Source: Halorubrum sp. F4 (GTDB taxonomy: Archaea; Halobacteriota; Halobacteria; Halobacteriales; Haloferacaceae). From it: 58,045 bases of DNA. The position numbers and the translations under genes are program-made. Positions 37,462 through 45,239 of this stretch are shown in pieces. The stretch's first letter is position 1, and every line of letters begins with the position of its first letter. The stretch is from NCBI RefSeq assembly GCF_027257195.1, contig NZ_JAPDFS010000002.1, positions 30,343 to 88,387 on the forward strand. The letters run 5' to 3'. The notes beneath the pieces are model-generated. The model had not been told where the DNA came from. It saw only the letters and a program-made list of their open reading frames with translations, and did no database searches.

Positions 37462-37602
37462 CTACTCGTCGGGGTCGGTAGTTCTGACGACTTTCACGTC
37501 CGCGCCACGCCATCGTTTCGGGACAAGGACGTGAGCGCCGTTGCCGGTGGCTTTGGCCGTCCCGTCGATGACTTCGTGGCCTTCGATTTCGTGTTTATCC
37601 AT
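37462..37602 (-). CDS. DUF2080-family transposon-associated small protein
   Basis: This 46-residue protein reads MDKHEIEGHEVIDGTAKATG at the start, then NGAHVLVPKRWRGADVKVVR. It is the small AbrB/SpoVT-like beta protein usually found just upstream of tnpB in haloarchaea. It ends 9 bp before tnpB on the same strand. Its role is unknown; dimeric DNA binding is possible from the fold. Confidence 0.75.
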   Translation of the reverse strand: MDKHEIEGHEVIDGTAKATGNGAHVLVPKRWRGADVKVVRTTDPDE

Positions 37603-37680
37603 CGCCTGTGTTTACACTTAATTTCAACATAAATGTGGCGGTGGCCCTGTGGTCCGAGCGTCGAACGTGTCTGAGAATCG

Positions 37681-37742
37681 TGCGGCGCTGTATCCCCTCC
37701 CTACTCGCTCCCTCCGGTCGCTCGTTGAGGAAGGGGCCTTAG
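37681..37742 (-). repeat. Orphan TnpB-element end, copy C
   Basis: On the minus strand it reads CCGCTAAGGCCCCTTCCTCA, an imperfect hairpin, then GAGTAGGGAGGGG and ATACAGCGCCGCA. It matches copies A (3738) and B (25729). Just beyond it (about 37800-37860, plus strand) the frame RHWWKRFREESRSHANSPD resembles the C-terminal end of an IS5 transposase, so several elements have stacked here. Confidence 0.6.
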
Positions 37743-37895
37743 CGGCTCAATTCAGGTAAACTAGGATCAAACGGAGGTACGTCACGTTTGTCCATTCACG
37801 TCACTGGTGGAAACGGTTTCGAGAAGAGTCTCGCAGCCACGCAAATTCTCCTGATTGACGACATTAACCGATGTATCCCAACCGCGGTAGTCTAC

Positions 37896-38045
37896 TCAAA
37901 TCTGGAGGCGCTCTATTTCATCCGACCCACATGTGGGACACTCATCTGCCCCCGATGAAAGATTCTCACCGCACTGGCGGCTCTCCACGACTACCTCAGT
38001 CTTGTCACCGAGTAGTAGCCGTGTAAGTACTGTGCGGACACTCAT
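37896..38045 (-). CDS. Small CPxCG zinc-ribbon protein
   Basis: This 49-residue protein starts MSVRTVLTRLLLGDKTEVVV, followed by ESRQCGENL and DECPTCGSDEIERLQI. The Cys spacing makes a small zinc ribbon with one site reduced to a single visible Cys. Proteins of this size are frequent in haloarchaea and are often regulators or adaptors. The function here is unknown. Confidence 0.55.
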   Translation of the reverse strand: MSVRTVLTRLLLGDKTEVVVESRQCGENLSSGADECPTCGSDEIERLQI

Positions 38046-38206
38046 GGGATCCAGAGTTCTGGTGGTTGTGAGTTAATCCTACTGGTGATCTGTATTCCCT
38101 AGAAATTCGGTGCGTTCGACCCGAGTAGCCGCCAAAGGCTTACGTTCAAGGCCGATTGACAATTGTTTGGAAGGAATACTGTCACACGCCTCTTCCATCC
38201 CTTTCC

Positions 38207-38359
38207 ATGACCGCTGACGAATCATCTCTCGGTCATTGCCCGGAATGTGGTGAGGACATCTCGGAGGCGTGGATTCTTGTTGAATATGAGAAGGACGACG
38301 GCACCAAGGGCGTGTGGGCCGAGTGTCCAGTGTGTGAAGATGTTGTAGCACCGGAGTAG
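38207..38359 (+). CDS. Small zinc-ribbon protein
   Basis: This 50-residue protein starts at MTADESSLGHCPECGEDISE and ends GVWAECPVCEDVVAPE. It has two CPxC knuckles about 27 residues apart, a complete four-Cys zinc ribbon. An upstream in-frame start would add 17 residues without zinc ligands and is not used. Function unknown. Confidence 0.6.
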   Translation: MTADESSLGHCPECGEDISEAWILVEYEKDDGTKGVWAECPVCEDVVAPE

Positions 38360-38664
38360 TCGCAGACAGCGGAATAAAGTGTTCTTCGTCGCGCCTCTAG
38401 TATAAGTTCGAAAAGTGGAGATTTCAGCGGAAGTTAGGTGTCTCTGCTCGGGGAAAGTTCCATAGCATCACGGATCAGATGTAGTTGAGATACTGGAGCA
38501 AGCGTTCTGCCTTGGCGATCTAGAGGCAGACGCGACGCATTTTCCCTCTGAGACCAAGGTTGCAGTCTTCAGCGACCGGTAGTTCCTTACCATAGTGCGT
38601 CTGAAGACCGAGGTTTCACCAGAGGTAGTCTTCCGTGTACAGAGGCAGTACCACTCTCCTCTGG
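38360..38664. other. Intergenic region, no gene seen
   Basis: These 305 bp lie between the zinc-ribbon gene and the 3' end of the cupin operon. No open frame has halophilic composition. Two loosely similar stretches (GACCAAGGTTGCAGTCTTCA and GACCGAGGTTTCACCAG) are too weak to name. Confidence 0.4.
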
Positions 38665-38970
38665 CTACTCGTCTGACCGAGACGCCAAGACGATTAGTGC
38701 AGTGCTATCCTCGACGGCATGGGGAGCGATCTCTTGGTCCCCGTCGAAGCAAGCCACGTCGCCTGCCGACAGCTCATGTGTCTCGCCGTCGAGTTCCAAC
38801 TCGATCGCCCCCTCGATGAGATGGAACACGATTTTGCGGTCGGGATGCGAGTGAGGAGCGACTTCGCCGCCCGCGTCGAGAGTGAGTCTGATCGTCTTCG
38901 GTTCAGCGTCGGGGAAGACGTTGGCGTGGGGCTGTCCGTCCAGTTCGTTGAGGGTGTGTATCGTCGTCAT
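38665..38970 (-). CDS. Small cupin-domain protein (second of a pair)
   Basis: This 101-residue single-domain cupin has motif 1 as APHSHPDRKIVFHLIEGAIE (two His and a downstream His) and motif 2 as LSAGDVACFDGDQEIAPHAV with the last metal His, so a metal site is likely. It overlaps the upstream cupin gene by 4 bp (ATGA). Its function is unknown; conserved pairs of this kind sit in denitrification islands, and a NarO-type site lies before the pair. Confidence 0.75.
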   Translation of the reverse strand: MTTIHTLNELDGQPHANVFPDAEPKTIRLTLDAGGEVAPHSHPDRKIVFHLIEGAIELELDGETHELSAGDVACFDGDQEIAPHAVEDSTALIVLASRSDE

Positions 38971-39347
38971 GTATCGGTCGGATCGAATTCGTCGGTTCGG
39001 AGTCCTCGGCGGACCGGTTCGTGTTCGGCGTCGGTCGGCGGTGGAGCGGTGACGAGCAGCGCTTCGAGCCGCGAGTCGTCGTCGGCCTTGACACCGCGGT
39101 CGGTGTCCGCTCCGACGGTCACGACATCTCCTGGTTCGACGCGGTGTTCCGCATCCCCGTCGCGGATGAGCCCGGTGCCGGAACGGACATCGATCACCAC
39201 GTCACTTGATGGAGCGTGAACCGGGATAAACTGTCCCGGTTCGAAATAGCCGCAGACGACTTTCATCTGTTCGCTCCGAAATACTTCGACTGTCGAGAAC
39301 TTCTCGTCGTCGTACGTCCGTTCCGCGTCGAAGTCAACGGCCGTCAT
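38967..39347 (-). CDS. Cupin-domain protein (first of a pair), separated from its promoter by ISH8
   Basis: The 126-residue cupin has motif 1 as GYFEPGQFIPVHAPSSDVVI and motif 2 as VEPGDVVTVGADTDRGVKAD. The usual His ligands are mostly replaced (only one His in motif 1), so it may not bind metal. The start ATG lies inside the 10-bp target duplication of the ISH8 insertion, which therefore sits exactly between the coding region and its own promoter. Expression now depends on read-through or on a promoter in the IS end. Confidence 0.75.
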   Translation of the reverse strand: MTAVDFDAERTYDDEKFSTVEVFRSEQMKVVCGYFEPGQFIPVHAPSSDVVIDVRSGTGLIRDGDAEHRVEPGDVVTVGADTDRGVKADDDSRLEALLVTAPPPTDAEHEPVRRGLRTDEFDPTDT

Positions 39348-39349
39348 AC
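39340..39349. repeat. ISH8 target-site duplication, left copy
   Basis: GCCGTCATAC, repeated exactly at 40752-40761 on the other side of the element. Confidence 0.9.
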
Positions 39350-40751
39350 CATTCGTCTTCAGTTAAGACTCACACCTCGGACGTGTAGCGGTAGCGAGCG
39401 TCTCTTGTAAGATCGGTCGCTGCCTGTGGATCTTTTGAGCGTCTTCGATCAGTCGTTCAAGCAGCGGCGGTGGTGAGTAGCCGAGGTACTCACCCAGTTT
39501 GTGGAGGAAAAGCTGGGCGTGCGACCGGAAGGTCGCCGCCCAGCGCTCTGTCGGAAACACGAGCTCATCATCCGCCTGTTCAGTGACCAGATCCAATAAA
39601 TCGCGGCTTACAAGCAGCGACAGCAGTGCTGCGTATAGTAAGATCTTCACCACGTGTTCGTCGCTCGTGTCGAACTCATCCAAGTTGTACTGCGTCTTCA
39701 GCTCACGGAACAACAACTCAACTTCCCACCGACATCGGTAGATCTGCGCTAAATCAGCCGGAAAAAACTCCTTCCTCGTCAAATTCGTCATATACAGATG
39801 GTAGTCGTCGGCGTCCTCGTTGCGGACGCCGACGACGCGGAACCTCTTCGTATCCAACGACTGCGTCCCGTTGTACGGTCCTCGTTTGAACTCCACTTCG
39901 ACCTCTACATCGATGTACCTCCGGTCAAGATCGTCGAGAACAGCTCGGAGCTGCTTGCCCTCCAAGGGAATGGCGCGGCCGCGCCATTCCCGTAATTCTG
40001 CCGTAATCACCGGGTTCGCGTTCTTCTTCAACCGGCTGACGAAGTAGCCGTCGTTCTCGTCGATCAGCGCAAACCGGCGGTACTTGAAGTAGGCGAGATC
40101 GAACAGCATGAGACGGTTCTCAAGCCATGGCCCTGTCTTGAACAGGGTGCTGTCGTGTGCTTTCTCGTCAGCAGTATCAATCTGTTCGATCGTCTGCTTT
40201 GTGGCATTATGGAGCAGGTGGAGCTTCGCTCCAGCCTGCTCCTCATGGGGGGCTTCGAACTGATCTGAAAGAAACTCATGTAACCGCAACACCGTTCCAT
40301 CAGCGATCATCACATCTCTGAACCGGTCGATATCAGCAGCTGTCGCGTCAGGAACAGCGACCTCGTCGAGACCGCGCTCGACGAGGTCGCGGAGGTACTC
40401 CGCAAGCGTCGGAGTCAACCGCTGATAGAACCCACTCGGTGAGATCGTCTCATCGGCAGTCGAGTTGTAACAGCGTCTAAACCCGGCGAGTGTTCGGCTT
40501 TCGCCTGCGGCGAAGCCGAACACGAATGTCCAGACGAAGGCAGGAATCTGAAGCTTTCGGTCACGTTCGACCACGCCGAGTTCCTCGGCGTGCTGTTTGA
40601 GGAACTCAGAGGGAAACAGTGTAGTGAGCCGACGCATAATTCGAGATGAGGAGTCCTTGTCGTGCACAGACTGGACTTCCTCATTCCTTCCGAAAGATGT
40701 CCCGATAAACCACCGCAGTTACGCGGTTTCTTGCTTAACTGAAGACGGATG
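39350..40751 (-). mobile_element. Complete ISH8-type insertion sequence (IS4 family)
   Basis: The element is 1402 bp with inverted ends CATTCGTCTTCAGTTAAG and CTTAACTGAAGACGGATG, flanked by the 10-bp direct repeat GCCGTCATAC. Length, ends and duplication size fit ISH8. It splits the cupin operon from its promoter region. The intact duplication suggests a recent insertion. The two MITEs and the partial element at 57989 share its ends. Confidence 0.93.
39363..40667 (-). CDS. ISH8-type transposase (IS4 family)
   Basis: This 434-residue DDE transposase has its first Asp in RDVMIADGTVLRLHEF, second Asp in NRLMLFDLAYFKYRRF, and Glu in the YRCRWEVELLFRELKTQYNL box (the YREK motif). No frameshift is seen, so the element should be autonomous and could mobilise the related MITEs. 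Confidence 0.93.
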   Translation of the reverse strand: MHDKDSSSRIMRRLTTLFPSEFLKQHAEELGVVERDRKLQIPAFVWTFVFGFAAGESRTLAGFRRCYNSTADETISPSGFYQRLTPTLAEYLRDLVERGLDEVAVPDATAADIDRFRDVMIADGTVLRLHEFLSDQFEAPHEEQAGAKLHLLHNATKQTIEQIDTADEKAHDSTLFKTGPWLENRLMLFDLAYFKYRRFALIDENDGYFVSRLKKNANPVITAELREWRGRAIPLEGKQLRAVLDDLDRRYIDVEVEVEFKRGPYNGTQSLDTKRFRVVGVRNEDADDYHLYMTNLTRKEFFPADLAQIYRCRWEVELLFRELKTQYNLDEFDTSDEHVVKILLYAALLSLLVSRDLLDLVTEQADDELVFPTERWAATFRSHAQLFLHKLGEYLGYSPPPLLERLIEDAQKIHRQRPILQETLATATRPRCES

Positions 40752-40909
40752 GCCGTCATACCGGATCACCCGTTCGGCAGGCGCCGCGGTCGTTTGTCCG
40801 GACCGCCGCTCGGGCGCCGGCGATGGACGATTTGCCCGCTCGATGGTTTTTAGGTTGGCCTAAATTCATGCGACTCAACCTGCGGCACGGAGCGGTAATA
40901 GGGTTGGGA

Positions 40910-40921
40910 CGAACATGTTCC
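40910..40921. promoter_or_regulatory. NarO-type palindrome, site 3 (cupin pair)
   Basis: CGAACATGTTCC lies between the end of the multicopper oxidase gene and the original cupin promoter, about 150 bp before the pre-insertion cupin start. The spacing is longer than at the other sites. Confidence 0.55.
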
Positions 40922-40945
40922 CGTCAGAACGCCCCCCGTCGACGA

Positions 40946-42784
40946 CTACTCGCTTCCACCCTCGTCATCGGGCGATCGAACCTTGAACGGTCGCATCATG
41001 TCGTGGTCCTCGTGTTCGATCATGTGACAATGCCACATGTAATCGCCTGTCTGATCGGAGAACAGCCCCTTGAACTCCCCGAAGTGTGCGATCACGTGTA
41101 CCACATTACCTGGGTCGACGGTGACCACGTCGTTCCACCCGAGTTCGTACGACTCGGGGGCATCGAGCGCGTCCAGATCGATGTCGTCTTCGGCGGGATC
41201 GTAATCAGCAGCCGACTGCCGTCCCAACACCTGGAAGTGAACGAGGTGGAGGTGTATCGGGTGGGACATCCCCGTGAAGTTGGCGAGACTCCAGATCTCG
41301 GTGTCCCCAAGCGTCGGGGTCTCGGTGACCGGGTCCGTGAGTTCGTACCCGATCTTTTCGTTGCGAGTCCCGAGTGCGTAGAGGGGCCGATCGTACTCGT
41401 CCGTTTGTCGGGCGAGCGTGAGGAAGCGTTCGGTGTCGACGGATTCGATCGGAATCTCGGGGACCTGCGTCAGTTCGTCTGGGAGTTGCGTTGGCTCCTG
41501 CTCGCTCTCCGCGGCTGCCACGTCGATAAGCATGACCTCCGGGAGGGGTTCGGAGTCCTCCGGCCCGATTCCGCTCGTCCCGCGATACTTCGCCGGGGCG
41601 TTATTATGCAGGAGCAGGGTCTCGCCCGCGTACTCGCTGAAGTCGACGACGACATCCGCGCGCTGACTCGATCCGAGTTCGAGACGGTCAGCGGTCTCGA
41701 CCGGTTTCGAGAGGAGCCCGCCGTCGTTCCCGATCTGGACGAACGGCGGCCCCGCCTCACCCGTGTCGCCCGATTCATCGTCGTATTCGAGCAGCTTGAG
41801 GTTGTAGTATCGGCTGTTGGCCCCGTTGAGCAGGCGGAACCGATACTGTTCGGGATCGACGGACAGTCGGGGCCACGCCTTCCCGTTGACCGTCGACGTG
41901 TCACCGTAGAACTGCGGAACGATGCTTGGGTCGGGATGTGAATCGTTTTCATCCTCTTCTGTCGCTGGGACGTCCGTCGGGTAGTATAACGAGCCGTCCT
42001 CGTTGAAACTCCGGTCCTGCAACACGAGTGGGATTTCGTTGTCGCCCGTCGGAAGATCGAGCTCTCGTTCGTGGTCGTTCCGGATCAGATAGAACCCCGC
42101 GAGGCCGGCGTAGACATTCAGTCGCGTGATGCCGAGCGAATGATCGTGGTACCACAGTGTTGCGGGCGGCTGGTCGTTCGCGTAGTAGTAGTCCTTCTTC
42201 TCGAAGTCGGGGCCCGTCCGCTCGAAGTTGCGGGTGAACCACGCCTGCGGTTTCCCGTCGCTCTCGTGTTCGACATTGCCACCGTGGAGGTGCGGGACGA
42301 CGCGGGCACCCGGCTCGTCGTACGGGATGATATCGCCGTGGATCGTCGGATCCTCCGGGAGCAGGTGTTCGTCCGGGAGGTGATTCTGCCACCGAACGTA
42401 AATCGGTTCGCCCTGTTCGGCTTCGATCGTCGGGCCGGGAAACTGCCCGCCGTAGCCCCACAGGGTCGTCGGCGGAAGGTCGCGGTGGAGCTTCTGTTCG
42501 ATCTCGGCCATCTCCACCTCGTAATGAGGCTGGCCATCTTTCGTTCCGCTCGGTTCGATAACACCCGGACGAGGTATTTCGTCGACCCACCGTTCGAGAT
42601 CCGGTGAGGAATGGGTCCCGTCGGACACTCCTTCGGCGTCTTCTGAGTCGCCCGCAGCTACCGGAGCGCCGATACTTTTCGCGGAACAGCCCGCGAACGC
42701 CGCGGTACCGGTGATACCCACGGCCGCGAGAAATCGCCGCCGTGCAACATCACTCTGGGATCGTCCAGTCTCGTCACCAACCAT
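40946..42784 (-). CDS. Multicopper oxidase (CotA/bilirubin-oxidase-like), exported lipoprotein
   Basis: The 612-residue protein has a Tat-type signal with a lipobox (ARRRFLAAVGITGTAAFAGC). Four copper-binding segments follow: VVPHLHGGNVEH, LWYHDHSLGITRLN, MSHPIHLHLVHFQVL and YMWHCHMIEHEDHDMM, giving the complete type 1 and trinuclear sites. The order and length fit CotA-like laccases. It oxidises metal ions or organic donors and reduces O2 to water, outside the cell. It lies between nirK and the cupins and has its own NarO-type site 63 bp upstream. Its natural substrate in this setting is unknown; copper homeostasis for NirK is one possibility. Confidence 0.87.
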   Translation of the reverse strand: MVGDETGRSQSDVARRRFLAAVGITGTAAFAGCSAKSIGAPVAAGDSEDAEGVSDGTHSSPDLERWVDEIPRPGVIEPSGTKDGQPHYEVEMAEIEQKLHRDLPPTTLWGYGGQFPGPTIEAEQGEPIYVRWQNHLPDEHLLPEDPTIHGDIIPYDEPGARVVPHLHGGNVEHESDGKPQAWFTRNFERTGPDFEKKDYYYANDQPPATLWYHDHSLGITRLNVYAGLAGFYLIRNDHERELDLPTGDNEIPLVLQDRSFNEDGSLYYPTDVPATEEDENDSHPDPSIVPQFYGDTSTVNGKAWPRLSVDPEQYRFRLLNGANSRYYNLKLLEYDDESGDTGEAGPPFVQIGNDGGLLSKPVETADRLELGSSQRADVVVDFSEYAGETLLLHNNAPAKYRGTSGIGPEDSEPLPEVMLIDVAAAESEQEPTQLPDELTQVPEIPIESVDTERFLTLARQTDEYDRPLYALGTRNEKIGYELTDPVTETPTLGDTEIWSLANFTGMSHPIHLHLVHFQVLGRQSAADYDPAEDDIDLDALDAPESYELGWNDVVTVDPGNVVHVIAHFGEFKGLFSDQTGDYMWHCHMIEHEDHDMMRPFKVRSPDDEGGSE

Positions 42785-42847
42785 GTACGCGCTAGCCAGT
42801 TCATGTAAATAGGGGACCGGACAAACCCTGTTTAATGGGAATTAGTC

Positions 42848-42859
42848 CGAACATGTTCG
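42848..42859. promoter_or_regulatory. NarO-type palindrome, site 4 (multicopper oxidase)
   Basis: CGAACATGTTCG is a perfect palindrome 63 bp upstream of the minus-strand start at 42784. Confidence 0.75.
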
Positions 42860-42994
42860 CCGACAAAGACGGGATGTCAGAGCCGAAACTCCTCTGTTGA
42901 CAACTGAGCCCACGAATATCCTCTTCATTCGACCGTCCTGAATCAAGACATCGGACAAGCTTCTTGGAAACAAAACCCAACGAATTATCCGAAC

Positions 42995-44092
42995 CTACTC
43001 GTCGGATCCGGGATCGTACACGTCCGGATTCGGCTCCCCCTCGACGTCGACGACCGCGAGTGCGCCGCGGCGTCCGGCCCGTGAGAGCGCGTGGTCGACG
43101 ATCTTGATCGGGCCCGGGACCGCGAGTTCCATCTCTCCGACGGTCGCCGTGCCGGGCGCGACCGGCGTGGTCTCGACGTATCGCGCTGGCGGGGAGACGA
43201 GGTCGCCGTCGCGGTACAGCCGCGACCAGACGTTGCCGATCGGGTGCCACGAGCTGGACTGGTTCGGGCCGCCGTTCACAAAGAACACGCGAACGGTCTC
43301 GCCCACCTCGGCGCCGATCGGTCCGAGCCGATCCTCGGTGAAGCCGTGGTGTTCGCCGTTGAACACGACGTACGTCGGATCTTCGGCGAGCATCGCACCG
43401 TGATCGAAGGCGTGGTGGCCCTTCTCGCCGAGGTCGCCTTTGGTGTACAGCTCGTGCTGACCGAGGTAGAGCTCGCGGTCCACCGCGGGCAGTCCCGCCT
43501 CTGGCTCGACGAGGATCGCGCCGAACATCCCGGAGCTGACGTGGTGGTCCATCGCCGGCACCGCGCAGTGGTAGGTGAACAGGCCGGGGAACTCGGCGCG
43601 GAAGCTCAGTTCCGCCGCGTCGTCACCGGGCACCAGCGTCGTGTCGACGGCCCCGCCACCAGGGCCGTACACGGCGTGGAAGTCGACGTTGTGGATGTCG
43701 CTGTTGTCGTCGGCCGGGACCTCGAACCGGAGGTTGACGGTGTCGCCCCGCCGGACGCGGATCATCGGCCCGGGAACCTGTCCCTCGAAGGTCATGTACT
43801 TGAACGTGACTCCGGGCTCAACCTCCGCGACAAGCTCCTTTGTTCGAAGAGTGACGTCGTGTTCGCGCGGCTCGTCCCAGTTCACAGGCGCCGGGACGTC
43901 GGTCGGATCGGCCGCGATCCGGTCGACGTGGACGTCACGTACAGGGTCCAGTTCGGGGACGACTTCTTCGTTCGGGTCCTCCGGTGGGGGCGTTTCCGCG
44001 TTCACCGGCGCGCCGATACAGCCGGCCACCGCGCCGACCGCTCCGATCCCGAGCGCTGCAACCATCTTCCGCCTGCTGAGGTCTTGTGACAT
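42995..44092 (-). CDS. nirK: Copper-containing nitrite reductase
   Basis: The start MSQDLSRRKMVAALG is chosen because it opens a Tat signal that ends in a lipobox (VGAVAGCIGAP); 365 residues. The first cupredoxin domain has DIHNVDFHAVYG and FTYHCAVPAMDHHVSSGMFG, which give the type 1 Cu ligands (His, Cys, His, Met) and two type 2 His; the second domain has SSWHPIGNVW with the third type 2 His. It reduces nitrite to NO on the outer face, with halocyanin or a similar donor. No NarO-type palindrome is visible upstream, unlike its neighbours, but a strong TATA region is present. No nitric-oxide or nitrous-oxide reductase gene is in this window. Confidence 0.92.
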   Translation of the reverse strand: MSQDLSRRKMVAALGIGAVGAVAGCIGAPVNAETPPPEDPNEEVVPELDPVRDVHVDRIAADPTDVPAPVNWDEPREHDVTLRTKELVAEVEPGVTFKYMTFEGQVPGPMIRVRRGDTVNLRFEVPADDNSDIHNVDFHAVYGPGGGAVDTTLVPGDDAAELSFRAEFPGLFTYHCAVPAMDHHVSSGMFGAILVEPEAGLPAVDRELYLGQHELYTKGDLGEKGHHAFDHGAMLAEDPTYVVFNGEHHGFTEDRLGPIGAEVGETVRVFFVNGGPNQSSSWHPIGNVWSRLYRDGDLVSPPARYVETTPVAPGTATVGEMELAVPGPIKIVDHALSRAGRRGALAVVDVEGEPNPDVYDPGSDE

Positions 44093-44126
44093 GATGCTTC
44101 CCATCTCAACAGAGGCATCGTAGTGA

Positions 44127-44160
44127 CATATATAATATATACTGTTCCCCAATATCGGGG
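44127..44160 (-). promoter_or_regulatory. nirK promoter region
   Basis: CATATATAATATATACTG (44127-44144) is an obvious TATA region about 35 bp before the nirK start. Immediately upstream, CCCCAATATCGGGG (44147-44160) is an inverted repeat with a mismatched centre, a candidate operator distinct from the NarO-type palindrome. Confidence 0.55.
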
Positions 44161-44210
44161 TTGAAACGGCCATCTACCACCATATACGGGGTTTTAAATA
44201 CTTAATAAGT

Positions 44211-44285
44211 ATGTCGAGTACGGAATCGGACGGAAGTGAATTTCGAGCCGCGGTCCATGAACACACCCGGGCCACACGAAGATGA
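44211..44285 (+). CDS. Possible 24-residue leader peptide or gene remnant, divergent from nirK
   Basis: MSSTESDGSEFRAAVHEHTR and four more residues, ending in TGA at 44285. It follows a strong TATA-like GGTTTTAAATACTTAATAAG by about 20 bp, as for a leaderless transcript. It may be the broken start of a longer gene. Coding status is uncertain. Confidence 0.25.
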   Translation: MSSTESDGSEFRAAVHEHTRATRR

Positions 44286-44290
44286 GTGTA

Positions 44291-44644
44291 TCACGGCTGC
44301 TCGCACTTATCATCAAAATGACTCTCTGGAACGAGATTAAACAATCGTGCGACAGCGCGGGCGGTTGCTTGCTTGTTTTGAGTACGTCCGTTCAGTGGTG
44401 ACTCGAAGTTCGAAATTAGCCGCCAAGCGAGAGTACCCCCGAGCAGCCGGACGGTTTGCCGTTGTTCGTCGGTGAGGCCACCCTGCGTCTCGAGTTTGGA
44501 GAGCGCCTCTCCGACCTGACGGCGTTCGATCCGTGCCGTATGATGTTGTAACCGTCTCCGGACGCAGCGGACGTCGATCCCAGTATCAGATACGTTGTCG
44601 CGACGATTTCGCCGTCGTTCCGTGTTATGCCGTTCAGAGGTCAT
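44291..44644 (-). CDS. Stand-alone domain resembling the glutamyl-tRNA reductase dimerisation domain
   Basis: The 117-residue protein reads VRCVRRRLQHHTARIERRQV, then GEALSKLETQGGLTDEQRQT and NGRTQNKQATARAVARLF. The order of helices and the R-x5-E-x2-AL-L-x-L pattern resemble the C-terminal dimerisation domain of HemA (glutamyl-tRNA reductase), without the catalytic or NADPH domains. It could modulate HemA or haem supply when respiratory haem demand changes. It follows the peroxiredoxin gene by 76 bp on the same strand and probably shares its NarO-type promoter. Confidence 0.45.
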   Translation of the reverse strand: MTSERHNTERRRNRRDNVSDTGIDVRCVRRRLQHHTARIERRQVGEALSKLETQGGLTDEQRQTVRLLGGTLAWRLISNFESPLNGRTQNKQATARAVARLFNLVPESHFDDKCEQP

Positions 44645-44720
44645 AGTCGAATGTAGAGTAGCCTTGGAAGGAGAATTACGCGATCATGAGCAAGGATCTG
44701 TCTGTCGTAGTGGAATCGCT

Positions 44721-45200
44721 CTACTCGGTTGCCGTCTTCACGGCCTCGAGCAGCTCCTCGTAATCCGGCTCATTTGTTGGATCGTCTGCGACCCAGCGAT
44801 ACGTCACCGTTCCCGTCTCATCAACTACGAACACCGCTCGGTTCGCGATTCCGTACAGTCCGAGCTCTTCGATATCGATCTCAAGGCCGTACTGCTGGAT
44901 CACATCACCGCTCATGTCGCTAACGAGATCGAACTCGATTCCGTGTTCATCACGGAAAGCACCCTGAGAGAACGGTGAATCGGCGCTCACGCCGAAGACC
45001 GTCGCTCCGACCTCTTGGAATGACTCGAGATTGTCTTGAAGCGCGACCATCTCGTTCGTACACGGTGGCGTGAACGCGCCTGGGAAAAACGCGAGCACGA
45101 TCGGTCCGTCACCCAGGTGGTCTTCCAATTCGAACGTCTCGTGATCGCTCGTTCCGTGCGTCGCGGTGAACAGCGGTGCAGTATCTGAATGCTCAACCAT
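44721..45200 (-). CDS. Peroxiredoxin (AhpC/TSA, AhpE/1-Cys-like)
   Basis: Started at MVEHSDTAPLFTATH (45200), 159 residues, which leaves 39 bp to the NarO-type site. AFFPGAFTPPCTNEMVAL holds the peroxidatic Cys with the upstream Pro and Thr. No second Cys is present in the protein, so reduction must use an external thiol. It removes peroxides, and members of the family also reduce peroxynitrite, which fits a nitrite-reducing island. The HemA-like gene follows it. Confidence 0.87.
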   Translation of the reverse strand: MVEHSDTAPLFTATHGTSDHETFELEDHLGDGPIVLAFFPGAFTPPCTNEMVALQDNLESFQEVGATVFGVSADSPFSQGAFRDEHGIEFDLVSDMSGDVIQQYGLEIDIEELGLYGIANRAVFVVDETGTVTYRWVADDPTNEPDYEELLEAVKTATE

Positions 45201-45239
45201 CAGGATATATTTCTTGTTGTCCAAAGGATAAGCTTTACA

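Larger units (their letters stand above)
36200..37680 (-). mobile_element. IS200/IS605-type (IS1341-like) TnpB element without TnpA
   Basis: The element carries a DUF2080-type small gene followed by tnpB, with the strong hairpin at 36220-36275 at the 3' end. No TnpA (Y1 transposase) gene is present, so movement would need TnpA supplied in trans. The left limit is put just past the hairpin; the right limit is approximate, before the orphan end at 37681. Confidence 0.7.

Noticed and set aside
39348..40751. Treating the ISH8 transposase and the 600-residue transposase as one family
   Set aside because: Both have a YREK-like box, but size, N-terminal zinc motif and sequence around the catalytic Asp differ clearly.
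40823..41941. Long plus-strand open frame (372 codons) opposite the multicopper oxidase gene
   Set aside because: It is the antisense shadow of a gene with complete copper motifs; its own product has no recognisable domain and a composition typical of antisense frames in GC-rich DNA.
43091..44089. Long plus-strand open frame (332 codons) opposite nirK
   Set aside because: It is an antisense shadow of nirK, rich in Arg and Val, without any motif.
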